DNA from: Andrena cerasifolii
Taxonomy: Eukaryota; Arthropoda; Insecta; Hymenoptera; Andrenidae
DNA length: 64,000 bases
Reading direction: 5' to 3'
NCBI RefSeq assembly: GCF_050908995.1
Contig: NC_135121.1
Span: 3,224,001-3,288,000 of the forward strand
The position numbers were made by a program, and so were the translations under genes. Positions 12,135-23,589 of this stretch are shown one piece after another. Position 1 is the stretch's first letter; each line of letters opens with the position of its first letter. Under the pieces are notes generated by a model. It saw only the letters and a list, made by a program, of their open reading frames with translations, did no database searches and was not told the origin of the DNA.

Positions 12135-12440
12135 CAAATTTACACCGCTGCGCGGATTTCGTTGAATTTTAGCACATATGTTCTACACGTCCCAGCGGAT
12201 GGCACTGTATAGCTTTCATTGTCCTCGCCCACTTTCACGGACTGTTATTTAATGAGAAATGATTACTCGCGTAGGATTTCGATAGCAGCGCCGCGTGGCG
12301 AGCTACGGTAGACGTAAGTGAGGTTGGTTACAGATCACGTGGTCCGTTCTCATGCGTAGCGGTACCGCAATGTCACCAACAGGTGGCGAAGCTTCTCGCG
12401 CACTTTCTCGCGCGCGAACTGGATTACGGTGGATATATAT
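12135..12440 (+). repeat. Dispersed ~300-bp repeat, copy 1
   Basis: It shares long matches in inverted orientation with 26405-26690, including the TTCGTTGAATTTTAGCACATATG region, AGCGCCGCGTGGCGAGCTACG-like block and GGTTGGTTACAGAT. This is an old, diverged non-coding repeat of unknown class. Confidence 0.65.
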
Positions 12441-13560
12441 ATATTAGAATGACCGTTGGGGTACTGTTGCCAATATTTGCATCCTACCTTCTTCGAGTAC
12501 CACCGGGTATTTCAGCTAATCTCTATACATATAAAACGGAAAGAATTATTGCGTTTGTACACGGTAAACTCGGAAACTACTCAACCAATTCTCCTGCGAT
12601 TTTCACAGATATGTAGAGACAACATTTGGGGAGATTTTAGGCTACCTATCATCTCGATATTGCTAAATGGGACTGACAATGAGTAATAAGTGAAATAGCG
12701 AAGTGAGGCAGATAAAGCTTACGTGGCGTTCACCGTCATGCGCGCAAGAGATGGGCGTACGGTTCTCCGTCAAGTGGGGGGGATCACGGTTGCCAGGAGT
12801 ACAAACCAGGTGGCGTGGAGTAGCAGCGCGGCGGGGGGATGTCGGATTAGTATGTACATATAATTCTACACATGCAAGGATTGATCCACTGCTCCCCACC
12901 GCGTTCGTGGTCCGTACATACATACTCCTGGCAAGCCTGGCGGAGATGCTTGATGCCTTGACGGACCCAGTCACATCGTTAGCTGTTTATGAGCGTTGAC
13001 ATTCACGCGCAAGCAGGCTTTGCAGTTGGACTTCCTGTCCAAATAATGTTTTTGAGGCTTTCACTGTTGCCACTATCAGCATTATTATAATTTATGCCAC
13101 CCGCTTCTTAGCACCACTTTTCTTTTCATCAATTCTACTAACCGCCAGTGTTATAAACGCACGTTCTTCTGTCTGTATGTTCACGATTATTTCGAGAATC
13201 GATTAGTTTTTCTCACAGATTTGAAACGTGCACTCGAGGTGTGCGCTCAAAAACTGTACATACGCGTAAAGTCTCCGCCGTGATAAAGGACAATCGCGCG
13301 GTCCTGACGCGCGAGTCTGGATTATATACACATATAATGAACGTAAGCAATGGGTAATGAAGTATATGTAAGTAAGCACTACATATGAGAAGCCTGGGTG
13401 ACGCCGGGTACTTTATGCTAGTTAATAATAAAATAATAAACTGAGAGTCGTTATAGTCAAGTCATAGGGTACAGACGCGTTACGGGACAATACCATAGTA
13501 GGGAATGTTTTGCCGAAGGTCCTAGCTGATGAAGTCTCGGATGGTACAGGACAATATACG

Positions 13561-13738
13561 TTTAAGGGGGAACACCACTGTGACGGCCGGATAAATGAGC
13601 CTTTTTTAAGATATTTTTAGGAATAACTTACAGTTTTCATGTAAAATTGTTATTACCTATCTTTAGTATAATGTCTGAAGAGACTATAAAAAAAATGAAT
13701 AGAAAAACATGCATAGATTTTCATATACACAGGAAGGT
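13561..13738. repeat. Repeat with end GGGGGAACACCACTGTGACGG, copy 1
   Basis: About 175 bp match, in the same orientation, the sequence at 42985-43160, which lies just beyond the Mutator-like transposase remnant. The shared start suggests an element terminus. This copy has no coding capacity. Confidence 0.65.
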
Positions 13739-14562
13739 GAATTTAGTTGAGGTGCCGATTCAAGCGGCTCGGAGAGAAGGTGTCGAATACTGGATGTCTC
13801 TAGCACGATGTCTCTGGAAGATCTCTTGGATTGTCTCTGCTGACTGCTGCTGGCGGGCCTATATTTATACCCATCCGTAGAACTTGGCCCGCACCAATCG
13901 CTTGTCGCATTTTACGCGCACCAATTAGTTTTTTGTATTTGGTTTATGCCAATCAGGCGTTACACTCGCGTTTCACTAGGTGTTCGGACGATCGTACGTT
14001 GTTACGCATGCGTACTCGATCCGTTCACGGTCCGCACTCGGTTCACTCGCTCGTTTGAATGACACTGCGTATGTGTTCACTTCGCTTAGTTCCTTCACTG
14101 GTACTCTAGAGCGCGTTCATTCGTACGTGTGCTCGCGTCTTATTGCTAATACAACAGGTTTGAGGTATAATATAACATAATATAAGAATTAGAATTATAA
14201 CAGAAAAGAAAATTTATTGGCGGCTCGTCGCGGAACGTTACAACCTGTTATTCTCAGACTGATCGGACATGCGAACGGAACTACCAAGCTATACTAGAAT
14301 TCGTTGTAATATTGGATTGTATTACTAGTACTAACCCAGCCACCTCTACGCCGCAACAATATGTATGTAAGACAAGTGCAATGTTTATTATAATTCACTG
14401 CATTAACCGGTTAACTGTGTTTAGTCGATTACCCGTATCATACGAGTATCGAATACCCGTAACCGTATTTTCCGCAAACCCGGCTAGCGCCCATGTAACC
14501 GAAAAGCACCCGATTAACCAGTATCAAGAGCCCCAGTTCAAACAACCGCCGCGCTCGACTCA

Positions 14563-15628
14563 CAAGGAGACCGCATAGGTTATGCAATCGGTTCTGGAAT
14601 GAGACTGGGTGGACATTGTAGTGCACACCTAGTGTTACAAAACCGTAAAGGGTTTTTGTACAGTGGGCCTTCGTTTTCGAGAAATTTGAGTTCAAAGTTT
14701 TGCGCGACTGTAGTATTTCAGTTGTGCAAACATTCTTAGGAAGCAACGGTCGTAGCTGCGATATTAAGATGTTTGGCTACGGTGCTGGAGGTCTTCGGTT
14801 CGATTCCTGGTGCGCGCTTGTTTTTTTTTTCTTTTTCTTACCGTAGTAATGCAATGGCTGCACCTAAAATTATTTTACGCTGTAACGATGTTAATATATA
14901 TTATTACAATAATACTGCACACAAAGTACAAACATAATACAAGTGCAGATATAATATAAATATAATAAAACCGCAAATTACAAATAATATTAGTGCAACA
15001 ATATTAATATTATTATCATTATCGATGATGTATTAAATTTACTACGTCTATAAGTGTGAGTGCTTTTATATATTTAAAAAATATGCCGAAGACGTCGCGG
15101 GCTGCAGACTATCGAAAAGACTTTAACGGCAGTTAGAGCTCCGGTCATATCTGACCGTAGGGATAGTCGTATACAGTAATATTGTTGCACTGATATTATT
15201 TGTAATTTACGGTTTTATTATATTTATATTATATCTGCACTTGTATTATGTTTGTACTTTGTGTGCAGTATTATTGTAATAATATATATTATTAACATCG
15301 TTACAGCGCAAAATAATTTTAGGTGCAGCCATTACATTACTACGGTAAGAAAAAGAAAAAGAAAAAAAAAACAAGCGCGCACGAGGAATCGAACCGAAGA
15401 CCTCCAGCACCGTAGCCAAACATCTTCATATCGCAGCTACGACCGTTGCTTCATAAGAATGTTTGCACAACTGAAATACTACTGTCGCGCAAAACTTTGA
15501 ACTCAAATTTCTCGAAAACAAAGGCCCACTGTACAAAAACCCTTTACGGTTTTGTAACACTAGGTGTGCACTACAATGTCCACCCAGTCTCATTCCAGAA
15601 CCGATTGCATAACCTGTGCGGTCTCCTT
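14563..15628. mobile_element. Foldback element copy 1 (long inverted arms)
   Basis: Arms of roughly 430 bp (14563-15000 and 15180-15628), starting AAGGAGACCGCAYAGGTTATG, are inverted copies of each other around a unique ~180-bp centre. A second copy lies at 38381-39439 with the centre in the opposite orientation. Each arm holds GGTTCGATTCC, a perfect pol III B-box. Short open frames in the arms are repeated by symmetry and are not genes. No transposase is seen. Confidence 0.8.
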
Positions 15629-15884
15629 TCAGCGCGCGATGCGGGCGGTTCATCATTAATCACACTCGGTCCTTTGCACGAGCCTCGCCGCACTGTGGCG
15701 GTGTTTGTTCGTTCAATGCGCTTTAACACCGCTACATTGTATTTAAAATCAATATTTTTAAAATCATATTTTATATAATTATTACAATTTCTTGGTGAAA
15801 AACGAATTAGACAAATTTTATTTAACTTCGTGACAATAAAAATCAATAATGGTTTTCTATTTTTTCTCTGTTTGTATTATCTAG

Positions 15885-16040
15885 GGGATCCAATCTTTGA
15901 AGTAATAAAAGATGTCCAACCGGATACCGAATTAGTGGCATGGTTCTTTCCCACGGCAGAGCAAGATTTCGTTTTCATTTCACATGAAATGTGTTCAAGG
16001 TCGGCCGTATACAGGTGCACAATCGATTCTATTTTAGATG
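15885..16040 (+). CDS. PRDM-like gene, PR/SET-domain exon (next)
   Basis: The exon begins after a TATTATCTAG acceptor and ends at a GTAAGT donor. Joined to the 11868-12009 exon it continues in frame (phase 1 to 1). The product, GDPIFEVIKDVQPDTELVAW, matches the end of PR/SET domains, where a residue pair before YEVI and then ELLVWY-like sequence occur. The rest (51 codons) leads into the phase-1 donor that fits the exon at 37444. The intervening 3.9-kb intron carries several mobile elements. Confidence 0.75.
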
Positions 16041-16964
16041 GTAAGTCATAAAGAATTCGAACATTATATTAACTTTTTGATTGGTGACTAAAAGGTCAAT
16101 AATCGTGTTCAAATTTGCAAGTGTAGTTACATCATTCGTATTCCTATAAGGATACCTGGTTTTTGTGCCGAAAAGTAAGCGCTGTCCTGACTCGAGTCGG
16201 TAAATTAACATCGAAACATGTGATTATTCACTTGCTTTGCATCACGAGAGCTATTTACACTTAACGACGAATATTCAGCTGTGTGAGCGGTGTGCGAGCG
16301 CAATATTTATGTTCGATAATTAATTGTGCCAGTCATTTTGACGTAAGCAGACCCCTGCCCCAGACGCTAAGGTAAGAGAAGTTTTGGGGTTTCTATTTAA
16401 ATGATTGAATCGTTGAGCGAGAATTTATGAGAGTTAGTACGAGTTAAACATCGTCGGGGGCTCTACCTGCGTACTTGCAAAGAAGACCCACGAAGGACGC
16501 GATAGGAATGTCACACTATTTAGGTGTTACACGGCCCTTGAGGAGGCCCTTCTTCCTGGGCCGTGCGGTGAAATTGGTGCGGTCCCCGCGGCCGGGTGGC
16601 AAGTCGTACCTCTTATAATAGGGAGGCTCTCCAACCCCATAGTAGTGCAGGGGAAATAAGTGCTATTGGGCTGGACGGCGCGGTCAGCCCTGGTGGAACC
16701 ACCGTTCTCCGATTGTTTGCATGCTCGCGGGCCGAATCGTCAGAGCTGCCCCTGGGACTCGTGGCATCGGTCAAGACTTCCCCCGCTGCCAAGTCGCTAC
16801 TAATTCGACTAATACGACTATTGTTTAAAATACATATATGACTCAGTTTGGTGTGTCCGATTCTTATTCTGGTTATTATAACTTGTTGCTTACGATTGAG
16901 GTTTGGGTGAGATTTGATATCATAAAAGTTAGAGATATATTTATGTAATGGACTTGCTTTAGAT
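16041..16964. other. Intron sequence, no element ends recognised
   Basis: There is a GC-richer patch at 16550-16800 with no domain I recognise and no splice-bounded exon that I can support. Confidence 0.45.
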
Positions 16965-17115
16965 ATACTTCCGGATGGCCCCAGTGGTCGATCGACACGA
17001 GGTATGAGGGTGGGGAGGGGCTGTGGACCCTAAATCTAAAATTGTAGCTTCGGGTATTTATTAGTTTCCGAGATATTAATAAAAATCTTTTAGTATGTCT
17101 GTTAACTTATTCCGA
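16965..17115. repeat. Half element related to 34335-35045 TIRs
   Basis: It shares GGCCCCAGTGGTCGATCGAC and about 130 following bases with the inverted arms of the 34335-35045 element. Only one arm is present, so this is a fragment. The pyrimidine-rich stretch that follows (17220-17600) holds nothing I recognise. Confidence 0.6.
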
Positions 17116-17711
17116 CACAACTCATGTAAAATGGAGACAAATCGGACACTATCTCATAGGGCCTTTTATGTTCCATAGGACCTCCCCTACCACTCCCTAA
17201 AATATCGCTACGTATACTGTTTACACCCTGCGTATTCCCAGATTTCTTTCTCGGTTCTGACACTTCTATCGCTTTTATCTCCTCTTCTTTCTTCTCCTTC
17301 AGTTTATCTTCATATGTATATCTGTCTAAACTTTGCTTTTCCTGTCAAATATTCCTCCTCAATTTTACCCGCTTTGCATTTCGTGTACAGCACCTTGACT
17401 TTTCTATTTTCCCTGCTGCAATCCTTGTCCCACCAAAACCTGTACCCGAGCTTTCTCTCCTTTATCTTAACATCCTTTCAAACAACTAGCCCACTTCGAT
17501 TCCTATTTGGTTAAACTCGAACTCCTCCGTGTTATTCCTGAAACATTCTATGCTTCTCATGTCCCAGTACATGATTTCTTTCACTTTACCACCAGGGGTG
17601 GGCACTTCCCATATATTTCTGTTGGCAAAATCAGCACCCTCTGGCGGATTGTGCCGCTAACTGAATCATAAAAAGCGGCAAAATTGAATCCTAGAATTAT
17701 GGTATGGGTTA

Positions 17712-17816
17712 CAAGGGAACATATCGAACCCGCGCTTTTCAAAATATTTTTCTGAGGACTGGTTCTTACAAAAGCCGCATTAAAATCGGCGTGTGCGGAT
17801 TCGATATATTCCTTTG
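17712..17816. mobile_element. 105-bp MITE, TTA duplication
   Basis: Ends CAAGGGAACATATCGAACCC and CCTTTG are inverted and flanked by TTA (17709-17711, 17817-17819). The terminal CAAGGGAAC is shared with the 2040-2593 MITE. A partial match (GGTTCGATATGTTCC) lies at about 25188. Confidence 0.7.
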
Positions 17817-17906
17817 TTAGTCAGTTTCATTACAAATAGAAAATAAATGACTAAAATACAGTTTCTATATGACTATAAATAATTATAAGTGTATGCGTAT
17901 AGTCAT

Positions 17907-18941
17907 TTTTTTTTTTTTTTTAATTGGGCGCTTACCGGACACTCAGTCCTATTGGACCATTGTGCTCGAGCCCTTGCGGGCAGTCCTAATTCAGAGGGCT
18001 TGCCGCTAGTCCGGCCTCTCGTGCGAACTCGAGAAGCCCGCTCACGGTCGTGTCCTCCAGGTTCGCCGTGCGAGGGAGGCAGCTCCCAGCAATAGCTGTC
18101 TTTGGACTGTCATGCCCTCGCACTGCGTCATACGGTGAAACGGCGTTTCGTCGTCCACCCCGCACCACGGACATCTTGGTTCCTGCACGATCTAGGCGGC
18201 TGAGTGCCGCCCTTATCTTTTCCGAAGGCCGCTTCAGCAGAGCCTTCGCGTGTCCCATCTGTTGGATTCGTTCCCAGAGTTGTTCGAGTTGCTGTCTGAT
18301 CCAGCACCTCGTCCACTCCTTCACAGTCCCCATGGAGACACCTAAGGTGCAAGACAGGTCCCGATTTGGTTTACGTGCCCCTTCTCGGGACCTGTCGTTT
18401 CCGAGAGGTCCACGGCGATAGACCTTTCCACCTTTTCCCCCCATATCCTGGCTCCGGTTCCGGTTTTGGTTTTGGAACCATCTGTATACCAGGTGAGCCC
18501 CCCCCCCCCGGAGAGAGTAACTCCTTCTCGCTCTATTCCCAGTCCTTTCTGCTTGGAAAGCCAACGACGAAGTTATGTTTGAAGCGGTAGGCTGGGTCAC
18601 ATTGGTCTCCCCCGCAGTCCAGGGCCTCATGCGAGTCCCTTGCATCCTGCAGAATCACCGCGTGCCCGTTTCTCGTACCTTTCCATCTTCCCACGAAGTG
18701 TATCCTCAGGGCAGCCTTTCTAGCCCTGGCCTCCGCTGCCAAGTGCGGTGGCGCCAGGTCCAGCAAGACTCCAGGGTGGGGAAAGCACCCGTCATCCCCA
18801 GGGTGGGGAACGCACCCGTCATCCCCAGCAGTGCGAAGCGATACACCTTGCTCAATGTCCTCCTGCGGTTGTCCCTCCTCATGGAGGGCCACCATACCAC
18901 TGACGCGTATATCAGTTGGGGTTCCAGAATGACCGTATAGA
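17907..18941 (-). mobile_element. 5'-truncated LINE (RT 3' end and C-terminal tail) with 12-bp target duplication
   Basis: The insertion is bounded by GCGTATAGTCAT on both sides (17895-17906 and 18942-18953), and its 3' end is a poly(A) tract (T run on the + strand at about 17907-17923). Coding remnants on the minus strand, in shifting frames, show the end of a jockey/R1-order reverse transcriptase (WWPSMRRDNRRRTLSKVYR, LLDLAPPHLAAEARARKAA). A tail with RHxxLSRLDR-type sequence follows. A duplicated 27-bp unit near 18774-18828 and several stops show that it is dead. The 5' truncation plus poly(A) plus duplication is the signature of target-primed reverse transcription. Confidence 0.85.
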
Positions 18942-18953
18942 GCGTATAGTCAT

Positions 18954-19460
18954 ACAACGGTTGTATTTTGCTCATTTAATTTTAAGAAGGAACTGTATGA
19001 AGATGCAAGAAATATATACTTTTCATGTTCACGCTTGTTTATTAAATAGATATTACTTGTTTCTACTTTCACCATTCATTTGTTTACAAAATTGTTCCAT
19101 GTACATTTTCATTATTATTATAATGATATTATGTCATGATGAATATGTCATGGTTGTGATCACAAATAAAATGGAATTTTACATATTTGAAACTATAAAA
19201 TTTAATAGTGTGCAACATGTTTTCATCTCTTTTTGCAAAAGTATATATTCAGAAATATTAAATATTTTTTTACGCATTCTGCAAGGATGTAGTACATTTG
19301 CCTTTTGTGTTAGTGTCGAAAATATCTATTTTGCAAATGTTAATAAGTAAATTTGTGTAATTTATTATGTACAAAATTTATTAATAATATAGTGCATATC
19401 GTATTGTAGCAAAATTGAAAAAATGTAATATTTAATCCTTTGGAGATGGAAGCTGAAGTC
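18954..19460. other. AT-rich intron sequence, nothing recognised
   Basis: A frame is open at 18916-19350 but it reads as hydrophobic low-complexity peptide with no domain. I do not call it a gene. Confidence 0.5.
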
Positions 19461-19612
19461 AGGCATTGAAAGCTACAACTGACTAACCCACATTTTTTTT
19501 CGAAATTGAGTTAGTAGCAATAACGTATTCCAATAGGCTCTACTAATAATATAAAATAGGAAAAATTATTTTTTTTTCAATGTGGGTTAGTCCGTTGATG
19601 CTCTCAATGCCT
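19461..19612. repeat. 152-bp MITE
   Basis: AGGCATTGA and TCAATGCCT form the ends, and the subterminal CTGACTAACCCACATT is matched by its inverted copy near 19580. The centre is AT-rich. No coding. Confidence 0.6.
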
Positions 19613-19932
19613 CAAATATTCCTAACATTTTTAACTGACTTTGACTGATTTACACTGACTATCGTTTAATGTAGCAGACACTTGCATCGGCGAAGACAAT
19701 TCCTCGTTTCTTATATTCAATGACTCTTCTCCGGTAACAACTTTTGATGTCGATGCTGTTGCTTCTATCCATAAAACAATTAAAAAGAAAGCAATTATTT
19801 TTTCCATATCCTACCTAAAAATAGTCCTATATCTACTCATATTGTGCAAAACCAATACCTTGTGGCAAATGGTAATTTCTGAGAAGTTATTGCTGTTCGT
19901 ACCAGTTCGTACTAAGAACATGTTTGACGATG

Positions 19933-20203
19933 CAGTAAATCCTCGTTATAGCCCCGTTTTTACCATGCGTAGTACACCCGGTGGCTATCCCCACCATTTC
20001 TTGGAATCGTTCGGTCAAGAGTGTGAGAACCCGAGAACGAGCGAGAGAGAACGAAAGAGTCGATGACAACTTCGTGTCAACTGTTTCGTTCCCTTCTGCT
20101 CGCTCTTGGGTTCTCTCACTCGCGGCCCCACGGAATAGTGTCCGCAACGCGTCGTACGCCCGCTGCCAGCCCCGTTCGTCGGGTTTAATACGAGTGATTA
20201 CTA
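19933..20203. mobile_element. pogo/Tigger-like MITE copy 1
   Basis: One end reads CAGTAAATCCTCGTTATAGC and the other, on the opposite strand, ATAGTAATCACTCGTATTAA. Both have the CAGTxxAxxCTCG pattern of pogo/Tigger-type Tc1/mariner ends. An inverted second copy is at 35162-35441. The interior is a GAGAACGAG-rich foldback. Confidence 0.6.
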
Positions 20204-20498
20204 TATACCCTTTCCAGTAAAGTGTTGGTGCCATACATGATAATTTTTAAATATGCGTTTAGGATTCTCAATAACTTCTATCCGTCTATAAAAACGGTTT
20301 CGATCTTTGTGCGAATTCGGCAATCAGTGTCGTGTTGATTTTTTGTTTCCACATCCAGGTATTGTATACATATGTACAAACACGGAAGATATCTGCCACT
20401 CATACTGAATCACGCGACGTCAAAAATTTGCAGGCTTTCCTTGAATTATTATCTACATTAGGCGAGACGCAGGAGAAATTATATTGTACATACTTATG

Positions 20499-20935
20499 GG
20501 GGTAGACACAGGTAATGCAGCGCGCTGTATACCGACACAATCTGGCCCGAAACATGGGTTTGGGATTTTTCATTTTTCGTCCTTATATCAGCAGATTTTG
20601 GACTGGGTTTAGGACTCTTTCGAAAGAGGAAGGTTCACTGCGGAGCGCTCTGCTCATGGTTCAACGAGATTGTGTTGATGTATAACAATATGCGTGTCCA
20701 AAGTAGAGCAAAAGTCAACAATATACACCCGCAGAATCCTAGCATTTTTAGGTCACTAAAGGAGTTATGTGACTCAAACGATGAGCAGAGTGCTCCGCAT
20801 TGAACCTTCCACTTTCGAATGAACCTTTATTCAGTTCAAAATCTTCTCATATTAGGACGAAGAATGAAAAATCGTGACTGCAATCCCAAATACGAGTTCC
20901 GCCATATTGGCGAGAATACAGAGCAAGTCACGTGC
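20499..20935. repeat. Long inverted repeat, left member
   Basis: About 440 bp match 25817-26262 in inverted orientation with very few differences by eye. Each member is itself roughly symmetrical: GAGCAGAGYGCTCCGCATTGA occurs near both halves in opposite orientation. It is a non-coding element family with two copies facing each other across about 4.9 kb. Confidence 0.75.
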
Positions 20936-22232
20936 ATAACTGAATAGCAAAACTGAAGCGTTAGCTGGATGCATATGCCACAGTAAAGGTCTGCGCACAC
21001 ATATCCATTCCGTGTCAGTTCCGTATCCGTCGTGCCAGTGGTAAGAAGAAGAGGGGCGTGAAGGGTCTTAAAAGCGTGATGCAGTCAGTATATGCATTTT
21101 TGTACCATTATGTTAGGTTATATGCATTTTAGGCATACATTGACTAGGAACTGCTGGGAACTGTGTACATTTACTAAATTAACGCTTTTACTGTAACACA
21201 TGCATCACTTGACATCGCCGTCGAATTTGTTATAATTACATGGTCACATTATTTAAAATAAAAAAAGAGAGATTGGAACTTTTTTTTACTAATACTGGAA
21301 GTATTGATTTACTGATGTCATATTTTCAGAATATGGAAGTTACAGCAATTATTTGAAATTATTGGTCTCATTATTATTCTTTTTTATTCTTTCGACTATT
21401 GTATAAAATATATAATAAGGAAAAGTTTCCAAATCAGTCAACAGTTGAGTCCCTGATTTTTGTTGTAATTCTTTACGGTCCTATTTAGTAAGAAGCCAAG
21501 GTAATCGAAAATTTCACCGATACCAATAGTAATTTGCGGAAAATTAATGTATTGTTTAAAAGAAGAAGATCACCTACAATCATCGTGATTGATATAGACC
21601 GAGCTAAAGTAATCCGGCAAAATTTTCGGCAGAACACTGATTATTATTGGTGTCAGAATGCTGAGATGTAGAGTCGTTCTTTCTAAAGTTTTTTATTAAT
21701 ATTAAAAAAGTTGCATATTATTAAAAATAAAAAAAATTGTCGGTTGTCTGCGGCCCCTCCCGCCTCTTCCTCCTTTTCCTCCTCTTCTTCTTCTGACACT
21801 CCCATACTTTAAATCGCGTAGTTGTTTCTTCAGCTCGCTGTTCTGCAATATGAAAAATAATCATAAATGTTATGTTAATTACTGCAATAATGTCTAGACG
21901 CTTTCACGGTTTCATCAGAATGTAAAAAATCATTCAAAGCGACCCGCCACCCTCTTTCGCCCCAAGGTCAGATCGTGTCCGCGGTAACCGCGTCGCAGCC
22001 GCGCAATCCGTACGCGCAGGCGCGACCGCGAACGAAGCGCGACGTTTGAATTTGGACCGCGAGAGAGAGAGGTACGATATACACGTGTCCTTATCCGTAT
22101 CCAGACAAAACACAGGCATACGTATTATTATGTACACAAGAAGGAGAAGATGCAAGCCGAAACGTCCGTGGCATTATGAATTCGGTAATCGCGCGAACAC
22201 CTATCGAAAAACATATATGCTGAACACATATA
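20936..22232. other. Intron sequence, nothing recognised
   Basis: AT-rich with a CTTCTTCC-type pyrimidine tract at 21750-21800 and a GC-rich patch at 21950-22060. No gene or element ends that I can support. Confidence 0.5.
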
Positions 22233-22400
22233 ATGCTGAACATTCTGCCACACACCTGGGGGAACTTTAAATTCAGGACGGGCCTCACTGTAGTGGGGTG
22301 CAGGAGTCTTCCGAATACTGTTCGGTGCTTCAAATGCCATGTTCTCGGGCATATGGCATCCGCGTGCCCGAATAGGATCATGCGGCGGCGCACAGTGGTC
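22233..22400 (+). pseudogene. Zinc-knuckle fragment of a retroelement gag/ORF1
   Basis: The frame contains CFKCHVLGHMASACP, a CX2CX4HX4C knuckle as in LINE ORF1 or gag proteins, but little else. No RT or other gag region lies next to it, so this is a short isolated remnant. Confidence 0.5.
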
Positions 22401-22939
22401 GAAAATCGAGAAAACCTGGTCAAAACCCTAATTTCTATAACCACCAATTATGGTTTCCGACCCTATCACCGTTTTCATCGCCTATCTGGCTACTAATTAC
22501 CAACAGTTAGAGGAACGTAAGTTTGTCATCATTCGCTGCAGCTCATTCCAAAGTTGAGTATTGTCGGAGTGTTACTTTCTCAGTGAAATTGGACGTGTTG
22601 TTTGTGACTCTTAAAACTATACTTTAAACTGGTAGGATAACCATGGATTCAGTAGGTAATGATAAATGCAGTCGCATAGTATATTTTGGTACAGATTTGA
22701 GACATGTAGCAATGAAAGGGTGAAATTTCAATTAAAAAATTGCATCCCTGTCACGACTGCTAGTGAAATTATATTTAGCTAGAGATAAAGTTTACGCCCG
22801 GGCTCTTCCAAGCAAAATTTCTTCTTCTGCCATGTGTTGTGGCGTACAAAATACTTTTTCCCATATTTGCCTCTTTTTTTGAGAGAATCAATTTTATGTT
22901 GTACGGTGCAGTGATCCCAAATCACCAAAACGTAAGCAA

Positions 22940-23170
22940 AAGATACAGATACAGACTTTTGATATGTACAAAAATGAGTATACTAAGATTTACAAGATCG
23001 CTGATTACGAATCTAAGGTCAAAATAATTGCAAAAATAAAATGGCTGACCCAATATGGCAGACCCGTACCACCAGAAAACATCGGATTTGGTCTAAACTT
23101 AGTATCCTGAAGTTTTCGAGGTCGCTGATTAAGAATGTTAACTCTAAATTGCAAAATAAGGAAGAAGGAG
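22940..23170. repeat. Two-unit imperfect direct repeat
   Basis: The block from AAATGAGTATACTAAGATTT through GATTACGAATCTAAGGTCAA, then an ATGGCTGACCCAATATGGCA segment, is repeated in diverged form about 115 bp later. It may be the edge of a tandem repeat. Confidence 0.5.
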
Positions 23171-23589
23171 GGTCATTCCACCCCAAATCGATCACTTTTC
23201 TCCCTCGGTGTCTCGGATTTTTTTAAAACTTGAATATGTTGTAGTCCTCGTGGAATTACTCAGCTGACAATCCAAGAAAAACCAGTTTTCCGTGTCATTT
23301 TCTTTTATGTATTCAAAAACCATCGAATCAATTGTCCGGAATTTTTTGTGACAATTTTGTTCAGTGTTTGATCTTTCCGTACACAAGATTTAAAAAACTT
23401 GGGCCTATTATTTCACTCTTAATTTTGTAGTTATATTCTCAATATTGCGTTTTCCCATAAGAATACATGTTAACTTGAGAGTTAAATAATTTGAAAACTA
23501 CGGAATCAATTTTTCTTAAATTTTGTGGGGGGGGGGGTACTATTGTATAAAGATTGATGCCTTCGATTTTCAACGATTTTCGCTTATTT

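Noticed and set aside
14750..14816. tRNA gene suggested by B-box GGTTCGATTCC
   Set aside because: No cloverleaf acceptor, D or T stems pair; it is part of the foldback arm and occurs in every arm copy.
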